Shown: one piece after another, positions 35,515 through 45,228 of the stretch
Numbering within the stretch: the first letter of the stretch is position 1
Layout of the letters: every line of letters begins with the position of its first letter
Assembly: GCF_019320115.1 (NCBI RefSeq)
Contig: NC_089594.1
Location: forward strand, 20,544,055 to 20,608,054
Length of the DNA: 64,000 bases
Source: Miscanthus floridulus
Lineage: Eukaryota > Streptophyta > Magnoliopsida > Poales > Poaceae
Direction of reading: 5' to 3'
The notes under the pieces: model-generated
Seen by the model: only the letters and a program-made list of their open reading frames with translations
What the model was told of the DNA's origin: nothing
Database searches by the model: none
Program-made: the position numbers and the translations under genes

Positions 35515-36352
35515 TAAGGCTGGATAACGAGCCGGCTCGGCTCGTTTCGGCTCGGCTCGTTCTGGCTCGTTATCCTAACGAGCCAGAAAGCCAGCTCGGC
35601 TCGGCTCGTTAAAAGCTCGAACTGGCTCGTTAAGCTCGCGAGCCAGATATAAAAAATACAAAAAATATAATATTTGCATTTATCTAGAGTTTGAGAATAA
35701 TAATAATAATACAAAAGAAATGCATCTAACAACCTTAAATCGAATAAAAAAATTAATATACGCTAATATATATATATAAGTATAATAAAATACTATAGTA
35801 TTCATGCATCTAACAATCTTAAATGATACTTTTTTTTCTAAAAGTTTGGCTCGTTTAGCTCGCGAGCGGCTCACGAGCTAACTCGAGTTAGCTCGTTATA
35901 GCTAACGAGCTAAAATCTTGCTCAGCTCGGCTCGTTATCTTAGGGGGTGTTTGGTTGAGCTTTTGGCTTTGGCTTTTGGCCCCAAAAGCCAAAAGCTCAA
36001 CCAAAGGGGCTGCTTTTGGATGCTGTTTTTTCAGAAGCAGCTGCTTTTCCGTAGTTCATTTTTGAAAGCTGGTTTGACCCTGCTTTTAACTTTTGGCTTT
36101 CTGCTTTTCGAAATTGGTGGAATAAAAAGCTCTTCCATAGTTGTTTTAAGAGAGATAAAGATAGAAGATATATTTTATACTTGTTTAACCAAACAGCTTT
36201 CAGCTTTTCTACAGCTCACAGCCACAGCAGCTTTCTCACAGCTCACAGCCCACAGCAGCTTTTGCCAACAGCCACAGCTCAACCAAACACCCTCTTAACC
36301 AGCGAGTCGAGGCAGCCACCAGCCGAGCGGTTCGAGTTTTTCGTAAGCCTTA
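35515..36352. mobile_element. hAT-like element with GCTCG repeats, proven by empty paralogous site
   Basis: Ends TAAGGCTGG and (reverse complement) TAAGGCTTACG. Flanks TCTGCACA (35507-35514) and CCCGCACA (36353-36360) form an 8-bp duplication with two C-to-T changes in the left copy. Segment P2 carries CCCGCACA once with nothing inserted. The interior is full of GGCTCG/CGAGCC words near both ends. A Tourist MITE is nested at 35943-36294. Confidence 0.72.
35943..36294. mobile_element. Tourist-type MITE, 352 bp, nested
   Basis: Inverted ends GGGGGTGTTTGGTTGAGCT and (reverse complement) GAGGGTGTTTGGTTGAGCT are flanked by TTA on both sides (35940-35942, 36295-36297). Inside it are many AGCTTTTGGC/CCAAAAGC words. 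Confidence 0.83.
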
Positions 36353-36631
36353 CCCGCACAACCGCAGCTGGAGCCTGCTCGGCTATAGCTCCTCTCTGCA
36401 TCCTCAGGCGAGTCTCCCATTCACCAACTCAAGACTTTGTGTTGGGTGGGATTCCCAAATCTCAGTCCAATCCCCTCCATCAAATTGACGCTCCTCCAGT
36501 AGCGAGGCCGGAGCCCGGAGGGGAGACGCCGGAGGCTGGATCTGGAGGGGATTCAGTTCAAGGCAGGCAGAGAGGGAGAGATCGATTCGATTCCGCCTTA
36601 AGGCGGGCCGGGATATATAGATTATATATCC

Positions 36632-38371
36632 ATGGAGCGGCAGCCGGACCGCCTTCGTCGGCGAGCGCAGACCACTTGTAAGCCGCCGCCTTCTTTTCCT
36701 CTGTTTTTTTTTTCTTCTTATATAATTATAATCTGGTTGATAGAAAAATCCAAACTTTTTCTCCACCCATCTTGTAGTTTTAATGTGAATCTGTTTGCAG
36801 AAAAAAAATATTCTAAGCCAAGGAGATTTCCAGAGGAATACAATACGTATCTCATTGTTAAAGTATTGCTACTACAGTAATACATTCAATTGAATCCGTT
36901 ACTTTCTCTTACCTGTATAAGTAATATCCGAGATGAGAGCCTCTCCTTGTGAGGGAGGAGACATTGAAAGCAGTAGCTGATGGCCTGCACTGTATTGTTT
37001 CTTTGGCTTCGACCAGATTGACAAAACCCTTTTTTTAAGAGTTTTATTAAACCTTTTTTTAAGAGTTTTATTAGGGCCACAGCCCCCGCCTTTCCATTAG
37101 ATTGACAAAACCTGAGGAGAGGTTACTATGCACGCTCTGGGGAAAAGATAAAAACCTGCATGCTCTGTTTTTACAAGCTGTCTGTGTTACTATTATTATT
37201 CAACACATGTTTGACAAGAGTACAAAAAAGGATTCCTCTCTGTGCATTTGTTGTTTTGCGCCTCAAATGTCCGAGTTACTCATAATCACCAATGCTGTGC
37301 TGCAGATGGGTTGGTTGCTTCACGGGATAATAATAAGGTCTCACCCTGCCAGCAAGAAGCTGATTATCAAGGTGGTGAGGCACAGATACCTAGGCTTCCA
37401 GAGGTACGCCATGGCATTTTGTTAATGGTAAGCTTAGTGCTACTGAAATATCAGTAAACCATGTGTCACGATGGCTCCCAAACCCTTGCGTTTTCCCAAC
37501 TGTGCATAATTAACTTTTAAGAACAGCTAGTGTTTGCTCCTAAATAAGTACAATAATAATGCTGAAACCTTCTTCTGGCCTCCAATGTGTAAAAGCTGGA
37601 ATTTCTTGGACTTGGAGCCTCTCAACCTACCATCAATAGATTTTACTTTCCAGTAATCGTTATGTCATCTATAAAATCCTTAGAATCTACTCCATCTGTT
37701 CCGGATTACAAGATGTTTTGGCTTTTTTAGATACATTGCTTTTACTATGTATCTGACATAGTGTATATCTAAGTGCATAGCGAAAGCTATGTATCTAAAA
37801 AAGCTAAAACGCCTTATAATTGGGAATGGCGGCAGTATGATCTAATAAAATGATTCCCTTTTAGGTTTATGTATCTAAAGGCAGCATCATTTAGTACTGT
37901 CGCCCTTGATGTGTACCATGTTATCACCATTGGACCATTACGGACAATTCCTTGTGATTTAGACCTGCATAGTGCATACCCTTGTAGGATAGAACTCTTT
38001 TATCTGTCCTGTTCACAGGGGCAGAGCCAGGATTCAGATATTGGGTGGGGGGGCTGCCCTACCGAGAACCAACCAACTAATTGTCGATAAAATTCATGGA
38101 ACAGTAAAATAAATGAGAAACAAAGATATATATAATTATACACGCAAAAAACCATCTACAATCTTACTTCTAGTATTTATCTGACAAGTTCCATTACTTT
38201 AAAGGCCCTCTCAGTACATACTAGAAGAGTTATGACTAAATTTAGGAACCTATTAACCATTAGATAAATAGATTTTTTATTTGCCATTTTGCTAAATCAA
38301 TCAACAAATGATACCAAGATACTTAGCTAATTTCTAGTGACTTAGGGTATATATAATGAAGATCATATGAC

Positions 38372-38405
<34 letters not shown>

Positions 38406-40445
38406 TGTCCCTCCGCCCCTGCCTGTTCAGTCTATCATCCTATCACTTCAGTGGTTAAGGTTTTAATCATGTCTCTTGCATTGTGGCTGACGAAGTTGAT
38501 CAATACAACACAATTCCATGGACCTCCGGTTGTTTTAATATCAAGAAGATGCTCCATTGGTAGTTTGATACCCTTTCCATAACTCCATACGTGCATGTTT
38601 ATTGTGTCCAACTCCAATATACACTGATTTTGAAGCATGTATCGACCTCACTGTCCATACATACATGCATATTTTTTTTAAGTAAAGAAGTATGAATAGA
38701 TTTCGAAGTATCTAATCAGCTCTAGCTGCATACTTTGTTTTTGAAGCAGCCATTGAAAACTCATTGTGCATCAATGTGCATAGAACCTGGGTTACGGTGG
38801 CATAGTTTTCTTCAGTTCTTTTCCCCTCTATCTAGAGTAACCATTTGCCTTTATATTTCTAATGCTGAATTTCTCTTCCATGCTTTTGTAACATGCGTGC
38901 AGGACATCTGGTGTTATATACATTCCCTAATGCCAATGCGATCTGCTGCTCGAGCTGCCTGTGTGTCTCATGCTTTTCTGCGTTCCTGGAGATGCCATCC
39001 CAACCTCACTTTCAGTGCCAGGACGCTGAGATCGAATAAGAAGGAATATGAAGATGATGATATTGCCAGAGATTTCTGTAGCAAAGTTGACCAGATTCTG
39101 AAAAGGCACTCAGGCATTGGTGTCAAGAAACTCAACATTCAGATGTGTGAAGGTTACAATGGTTATCTCGACAGTTGGCTCCAAGTTGCTGTTAAATCAG
39201 GAATCGAAGAACTTTCACTTAAAATACCAATGATAGCAAAATACAGCTTTCCATGCTCACTCTTATCTAATGGGAGTGGAGACTCAATCCGATACCTACA
39301 CTTTACTGGTTGCTCCTTCCGTCCCACAACTGAACTTGGTTGTTTAAGAAGCCTGACAAAACTGCATCTTTATCATGTCAGTTTTACTGGGGACGAGTTA
39401 GGGTGCCTTCTCTCCAATTCTTTTGCCTTGGAGGTGTTGGGAATCAGGTATTGTGATGGGATAGGTTGCTTGAAGGTCCCTTGCACGCTGCAGCGCCTAA
39501 GGTACCTAGAGGTTTTAGGTTGTTGCAAGCTGGAAATGATAGAAAGCAAAGCTCCAAATATTTTCAGCTTTGACTACGAAGGAAAGCGCATTCAACTGTC
39601 ACTTGGAGAAACATTGCAAATGAAGGAGCTAAGATTGTCCTTCTCTGGCGCAGTTCATTACGTTTGTGTTGAACTTCCGTCCAGCATGCCAAACCTTAAA
39701 GTTGCCACTATATCTTCGAGAAGAGAGGTATACTCGTCTTGGCTGGACCAGCAATATTCATATTTTGATTCCATATATTTACAGCAGTCATATACCTTGG
39801 AGTATAACTAACCTGTTCATCTTTTTCGCAGATCAATACACCATTGCTGCATAGCAAATATCTCCACCTCAAAAGCCTTACTATTTTTCTTTGCGCTGCA
39901 ACCTTTCCTCCGGCCTACGATTATTTTTCTCTTGTTTCCTTTTTTGATGGTTGCCCTTCCTTGGAAACTTTGGTCTTGGATGTAAGTTGCCGTTCATATT
40001 TCTAATCTAACAGTAGTAAACACTTCAGAACCATGACTATAACTTTTTTCCTTTTTCATATTATATGTTGTAGGTGTCCCAGTATGAAATGGAACACGTC
40101 TCCATATTCACGGATCCCTCAGGTCTGAGGAAGATGCAAGGACAGCAGCACCACAAGATGAAGACAGTGAAGATCCTAGGATTCACGTCAGCAAAGAGTC
40201 TTGTTGAGCTAACATGCCATATTGTTGAGAGCATGACATCACTCGAATGCCTTACATTGGAGACCTATCAGAGTTCTTCTAGGTGCTTCGAGCCTGCTGA
40301 TAAAAGTAACAAGTGCTCCCCATTGCCCATTCATGTTCTCAAGGAAGCTCAACGAGGGCTCTTGGCCATCAGGATGTACATTGAGCCTAAAGTTCCTGCT
40401 ATGGTAAAGCTACATGTTGTTGAGACTTGCCGACGATGCCATTAG
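36632..40445 (+). CDS. F-box/FBD-like protein, copy A
   Basis: Five exons join in phase: 36632-36677, 37306-37403, 38903-39727, 39832-39981 and 40074-40445 (1,491 nt, 496 residues), all with GT-AG introns. Exon 1 is MERQPDRLRRRAQTT. The F-box spans the exon 2-3 junction (RLPE, then DIWCYIHSLMPMRSAARAA, then CVSHAFLRSW). Leucine-rich, FBD-like sequence follows (LRSLTKLHLYHVSF, LRYLEVLGCCKLEMI). F-box proteins hand substrates to SCF ubiquitin ligases; the target here is unknown. The 1.5-kb second intron carries a Stowaway MITE, a hAT MITE and a 29-base poly-G. About eight residues differ from copy B, three of them in exon 2. Expression cannot be judged; no premature stop was seen. Confidence 0.85.
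37016..37072. repeat. Tandem duplication in intron 1 of F-box copy A
   Basis: AACC followed by a T run and AAGAGTTTTATTA appears twice in tandem here but once at the matching place in copy B (about 51308-51335). It arose after the gene duplication, or was lost in copy B. Confidence 0.65.
37690..37835. mobile_element. Stowaway-type MITE in intron 2 of copy A
   Basis: Starts CTCCATCTGTTCCGG and ends GGGAATGGCGGCAG, flanked by TA. Inner inverted arms contain TTTTGGCTTTTTTAGATACA and TGTATCTAAAAAAGCTAAAA. Also present in copy B. Confidence 0.75.
38016..38421. mobile_element. hAT-type MITE in intron 2 of copy A
   Basis: Ends CAGGGGCAGAGCCAGGAT and CTCCGCCCCTG, flanked by exact 8-bp copies of CCTGTTCA (38008-38015 and 38422-38429). 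The same insertion lies in copy B at 52283-52693, so it predates the duplication. In copy A the interior contains 29 consecutive G (38376-38404). Confidence 0.85.
38376..38404 (+). repeat. Poly-G tract, 29 bases
   Basis: Follows CTTTA. At the same place in copy B there are only seven G followed by CCAGGCGCGC. See also 42222-42252 and 56185-56214. Confidence 0.9.
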
Positions 40446-40469
40446 TTATTTTGAACTGTTCATGTGTCC

Positions 40470-41000
40470 CCGCTAAACACGCCAACCCCGCGCGCTTCGC
40501 CCTGCCACGCTCTCTCTACCGGAACCGCCGCCCGCGCACGACGCCCAGCACGCCCCGCGGCCTTGTTATCGCGCTCCTTCCCTCCCGCCCGCACAACCGC
40601 AGCTGGAGCCTGCTCGGCCATAGCTCCTCTCTGCATCCTAAGGTGAGTCTCCCATTCACCAACCCTCAGATCCCGAACTCCGCCATCCACCGGCCACGGC
40701 CTCCATCCACCCTCTTCGTGCGTGCTCCGAAAGCCACCGTGTGCTCGCCGTCCACGGAGAAGGAAGTGGGCGTCTCACCGATGACTCGCTGGCCGGTGTC
40801 TCTGCGGAACAGCGGCAAAGACCTCACCCGTTGGTCACCTCCCGGCTCCCGCCACAGCAGAAGATCCGGAGGCAGGCACAAACGGAGCACGAGCACGGGC
40901 GAGGTCCATCGGCGCCGCCGCCATCTCCGACTCGAAATTGAGCGCGCGAACCAGGGACTTCCACGACCTCGCGCTCGCCTTGTAAGGTTGCGTGCTCTGT
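40470..41000 (+). other. Segment P2: duplicated leader plus exon-like sequence, orphaned
   Basis: It starts 25 bp after the stop codon of F-box copy A, exactly where similarity between copies A and B ends. Bases 40470-40665 match the leader upstream of copy A. Bases 40680-40980 are GC-rich and open in two frames; one frame ends ISDSKLSARTRDFHDLALAL just before a TAAGGT, which looks protein-like but which I do not recognise. A possible downstream exon lies at 41825-42010 before GTGAGA. Probably a partial or chimeric gene. Confidence 0.4.
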
Positions 41001-42218
41001 TCCAATTAAGTCTCGTATACTATGCCCACCACCTGTTTGTTGAATTGTATCACTGGTTCCTATTGCCAGTCTTAGCCTATGCGACTCTTGATGAATCGAG
41101 TTAGTGTGTGCTTTCATTCCAAGCGTCTCTCAGAGTCTGTACGCAGACCAGGAGTGTTTGACAGAAGGGCTCTCCTATTTGTTTGAAACACTTCAACGAA
41201 GGTCCTGTGGATGCATGCCGGCATAGGATAATTGTGATTTGAAGTTGTGAAATCTACAAATCTACCAGTGGTCGATGGAAGGGCTCTCCGCATATTGGTG
41301 ATGAAGAAATACTATTTAATGCTTTATTACTTTATTACAATTTGCAAACAGTCCCTTAAAGAAAATAGATAACGTGTATTTATCAAGAATCCTTTTGTAG
41401 ATTTCTGGTCATGATTGACATAATGATTTGTACCCGTACCTCCAGCTAAACTATGTACTGAATTAGTTCTGGCATCTCAATAGTGTCTACAGTTTAATTA
41501 TTTGTCCATAGAAACAGACCATGTTTTCTACACATTATGATTTGTGAATATGTAAATTGTTTAATTATTTGTTCATCCAGGACTCAAGGTCCTATGTCTT
41601 CTTTGCATTTGATGAAATGCCTAACACATGCCATTTTTATATCGCTTGTCTTATAGAATAGCAAATAAAGAATCTTGTGCATGTGCTCAAGGGAGCATCT
41701 CTGGTTGCCTTTATCCTCTCTCAAACATGATGTAAGTACCTGACAATTATGTTGCTATTGTTTTATTAAATAACATATGATCTACTCAGCATGTATGATT
41801 GGTGTTTGTTGTTGCGTCCATCTGCAGCAAGGAGCGGTTCCTCTCACTCGTGGTGCTGGTGCCAGATAGGAGGCGTCCTTGGAACCCCTCACCCCAGCGC
41901 CGCTGTTTCAGCCTGCCACTCGGTTCCAGTCACTACAGCACCCGCACTTCCATGACGATCAGCATGGTCTGTTCAAAACCCGCCTGTCCGTGTGCACACT
42001 ATCCAGGTGAGAAGTTGTTCTGAGTCGTGAGTTATCATTTGGATGAATTACATGATGTGCTCCTTATTATGTAGCATATGTATCTCTTTGAATTTCTAGA
42101 GTGTGCACATGATTGCAAACTAAATGCAATACTTGGCGTGATTTGGCTATATCTGCCGAAATCTAGTAGAATTAAGGTACCTGTCAATTTTGAACCACAG
42201 ATGGTTGCATATGATAGC

Positions 42219-42253
<35 letters not shown>

Positions 42254-44600
42254 GGGAAGCTTATGTAGTACTGGATGGGAGTGTTTGCTGAAATCCCCCT
42301 TAATTTCGCATTACAAAGGATTAGACAAGTGGACATGAACAAAAACTTAGGCAGGGGAAATTCAATTTCTGCAAGCGGGAGCAATTGCATTTGCTACTGT
42401 TTATCTATGACACATGTCCATATTTCTATTTCTTCCAGCCTTCTAGATGTCCTCTCTTATGCTGAAGATAACAACAATAGGTATATATTAAGGAAACCAG
42501 TCCATCATATTATTTCTTATTGGACTGAATATTTTTTTGTTGACATGAACAACATTGGAGTTTACAAGGAGTCAAGTGCAATAGTATGTTTGTATATCTG
42601 CATTTGTATGACCAGTGCTTGCAATATTCTTTAACGACAAATCATTGTAGTGTAGAAGAAAGACAAAATTTGTGTTTCTATCAAAGTATTGTAGTTTCTT
42701 CTTTTGGATCTTGCTGCAAATCATGAATCTGAATTCAGAGATGCCCCCATTGTTGGCCCAAGAACAGTAGTCATGTGCAGGGAGATAGGCAGGTTAAGAG
42801 TTCAGGGTTTTAGAGTTCTAAGCATTGGGGTTCAGAGTTTAACAGTTCGAACCAATGTGCAAGTTCAGGCTTCAAAATTTCAGGTAGAATGCACTGATTC
42901 AAATATTTGAGAAAAAAATATAGTCAACCATGTTGGTGCTTAGAACCAATTTCTCATGGGCCCATGAACGGGAGAAATCGTGAAACTGAAAAATATTTGG
43001 ATTTGCAATCTGATATTTCAGAAATTTGGTATGCCACTAGATGTCTAGGTTTATTAAGTCATAAAATATCTCTAATTTAATCTCTGAAAGTAACCGCATA
43101 GTCACACTCTGCATCATCATGCTAGCTGCTGCTGTTGTTCACTTCGTTTTTAAGTTTTGGTGAATTTCTCCATTATATGTTTTGTTCACATGGCTTTTAC
43201 AATGCTTCTTTGTTTCAGGCAGAACGATACACAGATGAACAAGCAAACAATTTTAAATGTGAAATGAACCTGCAAGCTATTCTTATGGCCATATTTTCCT
43301 TTTGCAATCTCATTTCTCAAACTGCAACACAATTTTTTTCAGAGAATGTTTTGGCTGAACACATGGGGAACTATGGAATTATCTTGGAAACATGTGCATG
43401 CATAAACTAGCTTTGCAGCTTCTGATATCAGCAAGGAACTGAACCCTGCACTTTGGACAAGTACGTGCAGGGATAACCTTCTTCGTTTATATGGATGACC
43501 ATGCACATATGCCATGGACAAATGGTCTCTAGAGTTCAGTGTCTGCGGCCTTTTTAGCACCCTTCATGGTGATTCCCTATTTTAATATCTCTGATTTCGT
43601 TTGGTTCCAATATCATGTGTTCTTCTATAATTGTACCTCTCTCTGCCTATAGCCTATTCTGATCAAGGATGAATGCGTTGAGGTGCTAAACTTTACTCAA
43701 ATGCAAACATTACGGGTTGCTCAAAGTTTGCATCAAGGTGAAATTAGCATGGCATTAGGCAGTAGGGACTGCTGGTCTTCTAAAAAAAAAATCCAGTTTC
43801 TACATTGCAACTCAAGTCATCTGGCGTGTCAGTTTGGATAGCATAAGTATTAAGCAACAACAAATGGGTGATGTAAGACATAAATAAACATGTGTCATGC
43901 GCTTTCTTGCTATTATTTGCTTTGCTCTTAATACAGAGCTAGGGGAGTGTTGTGTTGATGGGTGTGTCACAACTCGTAATGATGCTGAATTCTGAACCTT
44001 TGGCTGCGCCATAACTGCGGCGCTGAAATCGGCCGCCGCACCTCCGGCACGTTTTTGCACACAAAATGCACTAGAAGACCACGGCAGGGCTGCGGCATGC
44101 TGCAAATGGGGCAGTGAACCAAACGCATGCCGCAACTGTGGCGCTGAAGTTGCGGCACAGCGTGGCATCCTTTGGACGTAAACCAAACGCTCCCTTATAC
44201 AATGAAGCTCCTGAACGAGGGGACCTGAAAGGAACCTTCTTCGGCAGCCACATGCCAACTCAAGACGAAGTAATTGCAAAGTGCTATTTATTTAGTCACC
44301 CCTTTTTTTGTGTGACTTTATTTAGTCACCCTTGTTACTTGGTCACATCGTATTACCTTTGTACATGGCTACCATGACCAAGTTTACATGTAAAACTTCT
44401 CGATTTACATGTACAGTCGTGTTGGAGTATCTTTGTATTTGATAACAACAAAGTTATACATGCACTAAATTCAAAGGGCAGTGTCTTTCCTGTCTTTACA
44501 CGAACAAATTGATTCGGTTGATGTTAAAAGATATACTTTTGAGGAAGACATTAGTGAAAGAATCACCACAAATTCGAATGAATTGTTTTTTATCGAAACA
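41001..44600. other. Mostly non-coding interval
   Basis: AT-rich with scattered short open frames and no gene that I can support, apart from the exon-like piece at 41825-42010. Bases 42780-42910 repeat AGTTCAGGGTTTTAGAG-like words. Bases 43990-44200 are GC-rich with several GCCGCAAC/GTTGCGGC words in both orientations and may be a small transposon. Confidence 0.4.
42222..42252 (+). repeat. Poly-G tract, 31 bases
   Basis: Preceded by GCTTA and followed by AGGGAAGC. No similar tract of normal length was found nearby for comparison. Confidence 0.9.
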
Positions 44601-44629
44601 ATTCATATAGCATCAATCAACTAAATATC

Positions 44630-45228
44630 ATATGGTTGCAGCGCACGGGCACTCAGCTGCTATAACTGAGAGTCTCAGACCCGCGCCGCATCGCCTCTGC
44701 TCCCAGGCGCCGTACCTGCTCCCAGCCTCACGCCTTACTACGGCCTCTGTCGCTCACCCCACCCCACCCCACCCGACCCGGCGTCTCAAGGTTTCGGCGC
44801 CGCAGCCCGGAGAGGAGACTGCGCTCGGTCGAGCAACCACCTGGGGCCCAGCGTGCTCGCGACCAGCTCCGGCGCGGCGTCCGCCCTCTGCAGCCCCGGT
44901 GTCCCCGCGACAGTCGCTGCTGTCCTACTTCGCCACTCGCCACTTTGGCCGGCGACGAGCACCACCAGGACACCAGGTATTGCCTCCCCTTGGTCCTCCC
45001 TTCCTGCTGTGCGAAGCCGTGCGCCCAAACCTTAACGTAATTCGTGGGTAAAACCGTGCGCCCAAACCCTAACATACTATTCGTAATCGGGTCTGAATCT
45101 AATTACAGGTGTATATGCATGTATTATGCCTACTAACTTCGATTGCTTTGCAAAAATTACTGGGTCCGCCCCTGGAAAAATGGGAGCATTGCTAGCAGAT
45201 CTCTCTTCTCTGGATAACCACACCAGTC
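44630..45228 (+). other. Likely 5' leader region of the hydrolase gene
   Basis: GC-rich with a (CCCAC)n run at about 44755-44780 and a good donor after CACCAG (about 44974). A possible acceptor at GCTAGCAG (about 45204) precedes the first supported coding exon. An in-frame TAG upstream of 45229 argues that this region is untranslated, though an alternative upstream coding exon cannot be excluded. Confidence 0.45.

Larger units (their letters stand above)
35365..36427 (+). promoter_or_regulatory. Leader/promoter-like segment P1 upstream of F-box copy A (split by a hAT element)
   Basis: Bases 35365-35514 and 36353-36427 together match 40470-40665 (segment P2), sharing CACGCTCTCTCTACCGGAAC, CGACGCCCAGCACGCCCCG and AACCGCAGCTGGAGCCTGCT. 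The GC-rich composition and the CTCCTCTCTGCATCCT run suggest a 5' leader. It may belong to copy A or to an older gene whose body is gone. Confidence 0.55.

Noticed and set aside
38735..38902. Upstream part of the 358-residue frame in F-box copy A (same in copy B, 53005-53172)
   Set aside because: It is intron read-through; the AG acceptor directly before DIWCYIHSL and in-phase joining to exon 2 show that the exon starts at 38903 (53173 in B).
40427..41104. 225-residue plus-strand frame starting inside the last exon of F-box copy A
   Set aside because: It begins in another frame of a real exon and crosses the duplication breakpoint; Arg/Pro/Ser-rich without motifs.
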